Of a stretch of 13,121 nt of DNA, positions 6,190 to 12,366 are shown piece by piece. Position 1 is the first letter of the stretch, and each line of letters starts with the position of its first letter. The notes beneath the pieces are model-generated. The model was not told the origin of the DNA. It worked only from the letters and a program-made list of their open reading frames with translations, and did no database searches. Position numbers and translations under genes: made by a program. Source of the stretch: Myxococcales bacterium (GTDB lineage Bacteria > Myxococcota_A > Bradymonadia > Bradymonadales > Bradymonadaceae); the NCBI GenBank assembly GCA_007120915.1, contig SKMT01000092.1:1-13121 (forward strand), given 5' to 3'.

Positions 6190-6897
6190 GTGAGCAGTAA
6201 CTCTTTTTCGGAACGCATTATCGCCGAGACCGATGAGATTATCGCCTGGGACAAACCGCCGGGGCTGTTGACCAGCGGGCAGAGCCTGAAGGACCCGGAC
6301 TGTGCGCAGTACGAGGCGATGGAGTATGCCGACGGGATGGTGTGGGTGTTGCACCAGCTCGACCGGGATACCTCGGGGGTGCTGTTGTTCGCCAAGAAGA
6401 AGCGGGTGGTCTCAAAGTGGCAGAAGATCTGGGATAGCTGGGCGATTGAGAAATTTTATGTGGCTCTGGTGCACGGTCGGCTCAAGGAATCGCCGATGAT
6501 CATCGACGCGCCGATCCGGAGGCTGGGCCGGTCGGGCTACACGGAGGTGAGCATCGACGAGGAGGGCAAACCGGCGAAGACACGGGTCGTGGAGTTGAGT
6601 GCGGCGAAAAATTACAGTCTGGTGCTCGCGCGGGGGCTGACGGGACGCACCCACCAGATTCGGGTGCACCTGCAGCATGTGGGCTGCCCGCTGATCGGGG
6701 AGGAGAAGTACAATTCGATCCCCTGCGGCTATCACGACCGCCATGCACTGCATGCACTGGCAATCGCCACCGACAACCCGCCCCCGTTAGATCTGATCGA
6801 AGCGCCGTTTCCGGAGGATCTGACGAGAGTGGCAGACCGAATCGACATCGATCTGTCGGTGATGCAGCGGTGGACGGAGTTTACGACGGTGTTGTGA
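6190..6897 (+). CDS. RluA-family RNA pseudouridine synthase without S4 domain
   Basis: A 235-residue protein starting at GTG 6190 with only a weak purine-rich site upstream. Family blocks are in order: EIIAWDKPPGLLTSG (16-30), the catalytic HQLDRDTSGVLLFAK (55-69) with Asp58 as nucleophile, a FYVALVHGRL strand (89-98), GLTGRTHQIRVHL (149-161), and HALHAL (205-210). RluA-type enzymes convert uridine to pseudouridine at chosen sites in rRNA or tRNA in the cytoplasm. There is no S4 RNA-binding domain, as in E. coli RluA (219 residues), which it matches in size. The target RNA site cannot be predicted. HQLD in place of the common HRLD is a mild variant. It stands alone between divergent and lipoprotein genes. 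Confidence 0.9.
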   Translation: MSSNSFSERIIAETDEIIAWDKPPGLLTSGQSLKDPDCAQYEAMEYADGMVWVLHQLDRDTSGVLLFAKKKRVVSKWQKIWDSWAIEKFYVALVHGRLKESPMIIDAPIRRLGRSGYTEVSIDEEGKPAKTRVVELSAAKNYSLVLARGLTGRTHQIRVHLQHVGCPLIGEEKYNSIPCGYHDRHALHALAIATDNPPPLDLIEAPFPEDLTRVADRIDIDLSVMQRWTEFTTVL

Positions 6898-6998
6898 AGA
6901 AGTGTTTGAGAAGTTCGACGTGTAACCAACAGGGGATACAGAGATGTTTGGAGATAGGGGGATGATACTGGTGTTTCCACAGCGCCGGGGTGGGGTGG

Positions 6999-7027
6999 TT
7001 GATACGCAGTGCGCAGTTTCCTAGGGT
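6999..7027 (+). promoter_or_regulatory. Weak candidate sigma-70 promoter for the Asn-linker lipoprotein
   Basis: TTGATA (6999-7004) and TAGGGT (7022-7027) are separated by 17 bases and lie about 50 bases upstream of the lipoprotein ATG. The -35 is good and the -10 poor. The call rests on position and spacing only. Confidence 0.25.
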
Positions 7028-7080
7028 GGCAGCCGTTATCAAAACAGTTGAGCAACGATTCATTTTTTTAGAGGAATGAC

Positions 7081-8751
7081 ATGTGTTTTTCGGGTTCCGT
7101 GTTCGATCGCAGGTGGTTGGGAATGATGGTGCTGGTGTGCGCAGCGGTGTTGTTGCTGGTGGCTGGTTGCGGCGGTGAAGATACGCCGTCGGTCAACGAC
7201 GCCAACAATGATGCCAACCAGACGAACAACGACAATCAGGTGAACAACGACAACCAGACGAACAACGACAACCAGACGAACAACGACAATCAGAAAGAAG
7301 CCTGCGAGGAGGACGGGGACTGTGACGGCGAGCTGGTCTGCGACAGCTCAAGCGGTGATTGCGTCGAGTGTGTCGACGCTGATGACTGCGCCGATTCAGA
7401 CGCTGTCTGTGAAGACAACCAGTGCGTGGTCGACACGCCGGAGTGCGAGTCGGAAGCGGATTGCCCGGACCCCGAAGAAACCTGTGATCTGGACACCGGT
7501 GAGTGTGTGCCGGCGATGAGCGAGCCTTGTGAGACTGCCGAGGATTGCCCGGGCGATGAAATCTGCGACTTTTTCACCGGAGAGTGCGTCGATCCCTGCA
7601 CGGATGATGACGATTGTGAGCCCGGTGAGATATGTGATCCGGACTTCGGGATGTGTTTTCCGGGCGGCCCCGGCCCTGATCCGGGGTGTTCGGATGACTC
7701 GGACTGCACGGACTCGATGCTGCCGTACTGCGACGACGGACAATGTGTGGGATGCATCGACGATAATGACTGCGACGACGGAGAGTGCACGGAGGTGTAC
7801 GACGTGACGCTGTGCGTTGAATGTGTACACGACGACGAGTGTGGAGACGGCGAGTACTGTGACTACGAGCTGATGTGCAGCGACACCGAAGAGTGCACCG
7901 ACGACAGCGATTGCACGGATCCCGATCTTCCGGAGTGCAACGAAGTGACCGGCCAGTGCGTGCAATGTGTGGATGATACCACCTGTGAACAAGACGACAC
8001 GATGTTCGGAGACATCTGCCACGAAGGGCTGCAGGTGTGCGGTGAGTGCTACCAGGACGACGACTGCTCGGGCGAGGAGACATGCGACAGCTTCGGAGCC
8101 TGTGTGGAGTGCGAAGGGGATGATGACTGCGAAGGCGATGCGGAGTGCATTGATGACGGCTTCGGCGGCCAGTGCATCGAGTGTCAGATGGATGCGGACT
8201 GTGATTCAGGTCAAGCCTGTATTGATGCGGTGTGCGAGGACGTCGAGTGTGTGGACGACGGAGACTGCCCCGACGGGGTCTGCAACATCATGGATATGAG
8301 CTACGAGTGTGTCGAATGCACCATGACAATGGACTGCGACTCCGGAGAGGGGTGCATCGACAATATCTGTGAGGACGTAGACTGCACGGAGGACGCTGAC
8401 TGTACGGACGGTGTCTGTGACACCATGTCCGACAGCTACGAGTGTGTGGAGTGTCTGTCCACTGCCGACTGTGACACCAATGAGGCCTGTGCGAATGGCG
8501 TCTGCGATGCTGCTGAATGCCTGGACGACGATGACTGCGACAGTGACGAGTCCTGTTCGGAGCCCGGCGGTGGTTTCTGCGTGTCCGGTGACAGTTGTGA
8601 TCCCTTCATCGTGCCGGGAGGCGATGATCCCGACAACTGTGATGATGGAGAGGTCTGTCACACAAGCGGCCACTGCGTTGAGTGTGCCAGTGATGCGGAC
8701 TGCGAAGACGACGTACTGTGCGACGAGACGACGTTCGAGTGCGGGTTGTAA
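7081..8751 (+). CDS. Cysteine-rich modular lipoprotein with Asn-rich repeat linker
   Basis: A 556-residue acidic protein. ATG 7081 has GAGGA six bases upstream. The signal peptide ends LLLVAGC, giving lipidated Cys30. Residues 31-71 are a flexible Asn/Asp/Gln linker with NNDNQ tandem repeats. The rest (about 73-556) is some 20 modules of the form CxxDxDCxxGxxCxxxxxxC, each with four Cys and usually 20-27 residues long, abutting with little spacing. Such modules are common in surface lipoproteins of Myxococcota and Bradymonadales and probably form two disulfides each. No enzyme domain is visible. The protein is likely an extended, disulfide-rich, possibly Ca2+-binding stalk on the cell surface; that role is inference. 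The giant lipoprotein to the left has one module of this type at its N-terminus. Confidence 0.88.
   Translation: MCFSGSVFDRRWLGMMVLVCAAVLLLVAGCGGEDTPSVNDANNDANQTNNDNQVNNDNQTNNDNQTNNDNQKEACEEDGDCDGELVCDSSSGDCVECVDADDCADSDAVCEDNQCVVDTPECESEADCPDPEETCDLDTGECVPAMSEPCETAEDCPGDEICDFFTGECVDPCTDDDDCEPGEICDPDFGMCFPGGPGPDPGCSDDSDCTDSMLPYCDDGQCVGCIDDNDCDDGECTEVYDVTLCVECVHDDECGDGEYCDYELMCSDTEECTDDSDCTDPDLPECNEVTGQCVQCVDDTTCEQDDTMFGDICHEGLQVCGECYQDDDCSGEETCDSFGACVECEGDDDCEGDAECIDDGFGGQCIECQMDADCDSGQACIDAVCEDVECVDDGDCPDGVCNIMDMSYECVECTMTMDCDSGEGCIDNICEDVDCTEDADCTDGVCDTMSDSYECVECLSTADCDTNEACANGVCDAAECLDDDDCDSDESCSEPGGGFCVSGDSCDPFIVPGGDDPDNCDDGEVCHTSGHCVECASDADCEDDVLCDETTFECGL
7222..7293 (+). repeat. Four 18-bp tandem coding repeats (TNNDNQ linker)
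   Basis: Four adjacent 18-bp units encode TNNDNQ, VNNDNQ, TNNDNQ and TNNDNQ just after the lipidation site. Units differ by one to three bases. Such near-perfect short repeats in a linker can change copy number by slippage, which would alter the distance between lipid anchor and Cys-rich stalk without breaking the frame. Confidence 0.85.
8182..8520 (+). repeat. 135-bp two-module coding repeat (2.5 copies)
   Basis: Units begin at 8182, 8317 and 8452 with an exact 135-bp (45-residue) period; the third is a half unit. Each full unit joins a DCDSGxxCIDxxCEDV-type module to a DGVCxxMxxSYECVEC-type module. The duplicated block is therefore a pair of four-Cys modules. Confidence 0.75.
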
Positions 8752-8757
8752 GCGGAC

Positions 8758-9612
8758 CTACTGTCGGACGCCACGGTCGGGCTGGCCGTGGCAGTCTTTG
8801 AATTTGGTACCGCTGCCGCACCAGCAAGGTTCGTCGGGGTCTGGCTCGCCGTCCGTTTCGTGGGCGTGGATGGTCACCGATTCGTCAGAGGCGGGCGCGC
8901 CGAGGATCGCTTCGGCGGCGCGCCGGCGCAGCCGGGTCGCCCGGTTGAGCTTCGCCTGTTCCAGGGCGGTCAATTCTCCGCCGAGGGCGTCGATGGCGGC
9001 TGCCAATTCGGTGAATACATGATTTGCGAAGGGGTTGTCGGTGTCGACGGGAGTATCGGCGAAGGCGTCGTGGAGCAACTCGAGGGCGGCGGGATCTTGG
9101 TAGCTGGCCAGATAACTGGCGCCAAGTGATGGGTCCTGTTCAAAAACATCGAGCAGCACCCGGAGCACCCGGTTGTCGTGCACGCCCAGTTCGCTGAGCA
9201 CCTCGGCGAGAGCCTTTCCGCCGGCGGGGCCGCGCCCGGCCTGGATGGCTCGAAGCGTCGGCTCCAGAGCCGGTGGTCCAATCTCCTGGAGAGCGAAGAT
9301 CGCCGCGGAGTAGAGGGGACTTTCGATGTCGACATTGCAGGTGACGTCCAGCAGTGGGGCGACGGCGGCGGATTCGCGGCGTTTCCCCAGAATCTGGGCC
9401 GCATAAATCGGGGCAAATCCGGCGGTGCGATCATGTTGCAGAAGAGTCTGCCAGTCGCCCAACAGGCGAATCAGCGCCTCGGCGACATCGTCGCCGCCTG
9501 TAAGTAGCTCATTTTCCAGCCACCGGGGCAGTCGTTGGCCGGTGTCGAGAAGTCGGGCGATCAGTTCTCGGGTTTCTGGGGCGTCGGTGTACTGCGCGGC
9601 AAGATCGCTCAT
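8758..9612 (-). CDS. HEAT-like repeat protein with C-terminal SEC-C zinc motif
   Basis: A 284-residue cytoplasmic protein, starting at ATG 9612 (MSDLAAQYTD). A GTG at 9651 is in frame, but its extra residues look like leader sequence. Residues about 40-215 are Ala/Leu-rich helical pairs of HEAT-like character (e.g. PLYSAAIFALQEIGPPALEP, 99-118). The C-terminus is a SEC-C motif, CWCGSGTKFKDCHG (263-276), with Cys263, Cys265, Cys274 and His275 as probable zinc ligands. SEC-C tails occur in SecA and many unrelated proteins, where they aid binding to partners such as SecB or ribosomes. No enzymatic domain is visible. A scaffold or adaptor role is inference. It converges on the lipoprotein gene with six bases between stop codons. 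Confidence 0.8.
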   Translation of the reverse strand: MSDLAAQYTDAPETRELIARLLDTGQRLPRWLENELLTGGDDVAEALIRLLGDWQTLLQHDRTAGFAPIYAAQILGKRRESAAVAPLLDVTCNVDIESPLYSAAIFALQEIGPPALEPTLRAIQAGRGPAGGKALAEVLSELGVHDNRVLRVLLDVFEQDPSLGASYLASYQDPAALELLHDAFADTPVDTDNPFANHVFTELAAAIDALGGELTALEQAKLNRATRLRRRAAEAILGAPASDESVTIHAHETDGEPDPDEPCWCGSGTKFKDCHGQPDRGVRQ

Positions 9613-9756
9613 CGGCACGGCTCGGTAGAGGATCGATGAACCCGCCGCCACGGGACCCGCAGGTCACCGGTGGGGACGAAGCGGTCGTTGTATTGGTCTG
9701 GTGGGTAAACGTGTGAGCACCGCAGTCTATGCCGGGGGACTGAAAGATGCGCCGTG

Positions 9757-9784
9757 TTGCAGTTGTATCTGGAGCCGTGATAAT
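9757..9784 (+). promoter_or_regulatory. Candidate sigma-70 promoter for the polyamine gene row
   Basis: TTGCAG (9757-9762) and GATAAT (9779-9784) are separated by 16 bases, with the decarboxylase ATG 69 bases beyond the -10. Both hexamers are close to consensus in a GC-rich context. Transcription would start near 9791, at the edge of the inverted repeat that begins at 9785. Confidence 0.5.
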
Positions 9785-9850
9785 TCCGGGATGGAAGCAG
9801 GTGACTGATTCGCAGGCGGGGTTTCCACCCGTTTGATGTACCATCCCGGA
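9785..9850 (+). promoter_or_regulatory. Perfect 10-bp inverted repeat bracketing the decarboxylase leader
   Basis: TCCGGGATGG (9785-9794) and CCATCCCGGA (9841-9850) are exact reverse complements, 46 bases apart. The right arm includes most of the GGAG (9848-9851) directly before the ATG at 9854. If both arms are transcribed, the helix would hide the start region. If transcription starts near 9791, only part of the left arm is in RNA and the repeat may instead be a protein-binding site. Confidence 0.5.
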
Positions 9851-9853
9851 GCC

Positions 9854-10342
9854 ATGTCGTTGATCTACGAGACACCGACCCATTACTTCGTTTGCGCAGG
9901 AGATGCGGAGGGGTACTCGCCGCTGAATGCCTTCGACCAGGCGCTGATTGACGCCGGGGTGGGGGATGTGAATCTGGTGCGGCTCAGTTCGATTCTGCCG
10001 GCGGGCTGCCGGCGTGTCGATCCCTTCGGGTTTCCCGGTGGAGCGCTGGTGCCGGTGGCGTATTCACGGATGGTGTCGTCGACGCCGGGAGAGACCATTT
10101 CGGCGGCGGTGGCGATTGCGGTGCCCGAAGATACGTCGGAGCCCGGGCTGATCATGGAGCACCACGCGGCGGCGCCGCTGGGTGAGGTGGTCGAGCAGGT
10201 GCGGCGGATGGCCCAGGAAGGGATGCGGTATCGAGAGCGTGCTGTCGGTGAGATTATCACGGCCGGAGAGGAGCATGTGGTCGAGCAGCACGGGGCGGCG
10301 TTTGCTGGAGTCGTCATGTGGGATCGCGACGGTCACGGGTGA
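9854..10342 (+). CDS. pdaD: Pyruvoyl-dependent arginine decarboxylase
   Basis: A 162-residue proenzyme matching the small family typified by Methanocaldococcus jannaschii PvlArgDC (165 residues). It would turn arginine into agmatine plus CO2 in the cytoplasm, the first step of the row. The self-cleavage site is LVRLSSILP (41-49): cleavage between Ser45 and Ser46 makes the pyruvoyl cofactor on the beta chain. Other family blocks are EGYSPLNAFDQAL (19-31), GALVPVAY (63-70), PGETISAAVAIAVP (78-91) and GLIMEH (98-103), where Glu102 corresponds to the catalytic acid. I chose ATG 9854 because the family has only a short N-terminus; ATG 9836 is in frame and would add six residues. The GGAG before 9854 is unusually close. 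Agmatinase lies 81 bases downstream. Confidence 0.92.
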   Translation: MSLIYETPTHYFVCAGDAEGYSPLNAFDQALIDAGVGDVNLVRLSSILPAGCRRVDPFGFPGGALVPVAYSRMVSSTPGETISAAVAIAVPEDTSEPGLIMEHHAAAPLGEVVEQVRRMAQEGMRYRERAVGEIITAGEEHVVEQHGAAFAGVVMWDRDGHG

Positions 10343-10351
10343 ATCGACGGG

Positions 10352-10402
10352 CCCCTCAGTCGCGTTGCGACAGCTCCCCACTCGCGATTGCTCGTGGGGA
10401 GC
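10352..10402 (+). repeat. Double-hairpin palindromic repeat, copy 1 (decarboxylase-agmatinase gap)
   Basis: It starts CCCCTCA and then has two stems: GTCGC-GTT-GCGAC (10359-10371) and GCTCCCCAC-12 nt-GTGGGGAGC (10373-10402, nine perfect pairs). It begins nine bases after the decarboxylase stop and ends 21 bases before the agmatinase ATG. The same design, in the same orientation, recurs at 11309-11360. From memory, related CCCCTCAGTCGC-type repeats occur in many bacterial genomes; this was not checked. Confidence 0.85.
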
Positions 10403-10423
10403 GGAGATGAGGATGAAGAGACG

Positions 10424-11287
10424 ATGACAGATGTGACGTATGACAACCATGGGCCGCGGTTTGCGGAGGCGAGCCCGGAGATCAGCGAAGGGGCGGTGGC
10501 GCTTTTCGGGGCCTGTTACGACGGGACGACGTCGTTTCGGGCCGGTGCCAGGGACGGACCGGATGCGATCCGGGCGGCCAGTATGGGGCTGGAGACGTAT
10601 TCGCCAGCTCAGCAACTCGACACCACCGAAGACATCAATCTTGCCGATCTGGGCAATCTGTATCTGACGGCGGGAGCGGCGGCGCCGGTGGTGGATACGG
10701 TGACCTGGGCGACCCGAGAGATCATCAACGCCCGGGCGAAGCCGCTTCTTCTGGGTGGAGAACACAGCGTGTCCGTGGGTGCGATTCGGGCTCACGCGGA
10801 GTATTACAGCGAGTTGACGGTGGTGCAGCTCGACGCTCACGCCGATCTGCGCGACGGGTATCGGGGCGAGCCGTTAAACCACGCCAGTGCGATGCGGCGG
10901 GTGTTGGATGTGGTGCCATCTCAGCGTCTGCTGCAGGTAGGGATCCGCTCCGGGACTGCCGACGAGTTCGAAGAGCTGCATCAGTCGGGGCGGCTGGTGG
11001 CTCCGTTGGCCGATGAACTCGAACAGCGGCTGGAGTCGTCGAGTGGGCCGGTATATCTGACGGTGGATCTGGACGTGTTCGATCCGGCGTATTTCCCGGG
11101 TACCGGTACTCCGGAGCCGGGCGGGATCGACTGGAAGACCTTTGAGCAACTTCTGGAGGCGATTGTGCCGCGGCGGCTGGTGGCGGCCGATGTGGTCGAG
11201 CTTGCCCCGCGGTTGGATCCGACGGGTTGTTCGTCTGTGTTGGCGGCGAAGGTGGTGCGGGAGGTGGCGTTGAGGGTGGGTAGATGA
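10424..11287 (+). CDS. speB: Agmatinase (ureohydrolase family)
   Basis: A 287-residue binuclear-manganese ureohydrolase that would split agmatine into putrescine and urea. All metal-ligand blocks are present: GGEHS (111-115, His114), DAHAD (137-141), NHAS (His153 context) and TVDLDVFDP (213-221, Asp215 and Asp217), followed by GTGTPEPGG (226-234) and VVELAP near the C-terminus. I chose ATG 10424, preceded by AAGAG. An in-frame TTG at 10388 lies inside the palindromic repeat and is unlikely. Arginase, guanidinobutyrase or formiminoglutamase are alternatives by fold, but the adjacent arginine decarboxylase strongly favours agmatine. It stands between the decarboxylase and the deoxyhypusine-synthase homologue, each gap holding a palindromic repeat. 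Confidence 0.9.
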   Translation: MTDVTYDNHGPRFAEASPEISEGAVALFGACYDGTTSFRAGARDGPDAIRAASMGLETYSPAQQLDTTEDINLADLGNLYLTAGAAAPVVDTVTWATREIINARAKPLLLGGEHSVSVGAIRAHAEYYSELTVVQLDAHADLRDGYRGEPLNHASAMRRVLDVVPSQRLLQVGIRSGTADEFEELHQSGRLVAPLADELEQRLESSSGPVYLTVDLDVFDPAYFPGTGTPEPGGIDWKTFEQLLEAIVPRRLVAADVVELAPRLDPTGCSSVLAAKVVREVALRVGR

Positions 11288-11308
11288 AACAGTGTGGTTT
11301 GCGGTATG

Positions 11309-11360
11309 CCCCTCAGTCGCTTCGCGACAGCTCCCCCCGGCGCTAACGCTTGCGGGGAGC
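11309..11360 (+). repeat. Double-hairpin palindromic repeat, copy 2 (agmatinase-DHS gap)
   Basis: It starts CCCCTCA and has stems GTCGC-TTC-GCGAC (11316-11328) and GCTCCCC...GGGGAGC (11330-11336 with 11354-11360). The loop holds a minor GCG-CTAA-CGC stem. It begins 21 bases after the agmatinase stop and ends 31 bases before the next ATG. Stem sequences match copy 1; loop sequences differ, which indicates that pairing is what is conserved. Confidence 0.85.
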
Positions 11361-11391
11361 CAAGCACGAATTGATGAGACCAGGACGAGCT

Positions 11392-12360
11392 ATGACTGAC
11401 GTGCGTTCGTTTATCGATGAGCATTACCACAACTTCAACGCCCGGGAGTTGAAGCGGGCGGCCCGGGGCTACGAAGAGCATCTGGAGGCGGGGGGGAAGA
11501 TGATGGTGACTCTGGCGGGGGCGATGAGTACGGCGCGACTCGGCAAGATTCTGGCTCCGGCGATCCGGGAGGGGCTGGTGCACGCGATTTGTTGCACCGG
11601 GGCGAACCTGGAGGAGGACGCCTACAATCTGATCGGAGGCGACAAGTACGAGCCGCTGGATGACTGGCGGGGGATGACCGTGGAGGATGAGCAGAAGTTG
11701 TACGACCGGAAGATGAACCGGGTCACCGACACGGCGATCCCCGATGATGTGATGATCGATCTGGAGGGGCAGTTGATCTACCGCTGGAAGGCGGCCTGCA
11801 ACAGCGAGCGCAGTGACACGCCGGCGGCGTTTATGCTGGATGCGCTGGACGACGAGGAGCTGAAGCCGAAGTTTCAGAATCCCGAAGAGAGCTGGCTGTT
11901 GGCGGCGAAGGAAGCGTCGGTTCCGATCTGGACGCCGGGCTGGGAAGACAGCACGTCGGGCAACACCTTTGCGGCCTGTGTGATGAAGGGGGAGGTCCCC
12001 CACCACAACTGTGTGGAGACAGGAACGCAGCAGATGCAGCGGCTGGTGCGGTGGTATCTGGAGAACTGTGTGCCCGAACCGGGCATCGGGTTCTTCCAAC
12101 TCGGCGGGGGGATTGCCGGTGATTTTGCCATCTGTGCGGTGCCGCTGATCACGAAGGATCTGAAGCTGGAAGATGTGCCGGCCTGGGGGTACTTCTGTCA
12201 GATTTCGGACGGGGTGACCAGCTATGGCGGATATTCGGGGGCGGTGCCCCGCGAGAAGATCACCTGGGGGAAGTTGCAGCCGGATACCCCGAAATTCATG
12301 ATCGAGTCGGACGCCACGATTGTGGCGCCGCTGATCTGGGCCTATCTGCTCGACCGGTAG
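11392..12360 (+). CDS. Deoxyhypusine synthase-family protein, probable homospermidine-forming enzyme
   Basis: A 322-residue member of the deoxyhypusine synthase family. ATG 11392 has AGGA about seven bases upstream; in-frame earlier starts overlap the palindromic repeat. The NAD-binding block CCTGANLEED (67-76), FFQLGGGIAGDFA (234-246), GYFCQISDG (266-274) and EKITWGKLQPD (288-298) are visible. Lys294 corresponds to the lysine that carries the aminobutyl intermediate in eukaryotic enzymes. The His after GGG in the eukaryotic enzyme is not conserved (GGGIAGDF). Bacteria lack the eIF5A substrate, and characterised bacterial homologues form homospermidine or related polyamines. Placement after agmatinase fits putrescine as substrate. 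The exact product is not readable from sequence. Confidence 0.88.
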   Translation: MTDVRSFIDEHYHNFNARELKRAARGYEEHLEAGGKMMVTLAGAMSTARLGKILAPAIREGLVHAICCTGANLEEDAYNLIGGDKYEPLDDWRGMTVEDEQKLYDRKMNRVTDTAIPDDVMIDLEGQLIYRWKAACNSERSDTPAAFMLDALDDEELKPKFQNPEESWLLAAKEASVPIWTPGWEDSTSGNTFAACVMKGEVPHHNCVETGTQQMQRLVRWYLENCVPEPGIGFFQLGGGIAGDFAICAVPLITKDLKLEDVPAWGYFCQISDGVTSYGGYSGAVPREKITWGKLQPDTPKFMIESDATIVAPLIWAYLLDR

Positions 12361-12366
12361 GTGGGG

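Noticed and set aside
10352..10402. The double hairpin as an intrinsic terminator.
   Set aside because: No U-run follows the stem, and the next gene of the same pathway begins 21 bases later.
10388..10423. TTG at 10388 as the agmatinase start.
   Set aside because: It lies inside the palindromic repeat and adds 12 acidic residues. ATG 10424 sits after a purine-rich site and fits the family.
11309..11360. The second double hairpin as an intrinsic terminator.
   Set aside because: It also lacks a U-run and lies inside the same co-directional gene row.
10981..12099. A 372-codon minus-strand frame opposite agmatinase and the DHS homologue.
   Set aside because: It is Arg/His/Leu-rich antisense of two clearly conserved enzymes.
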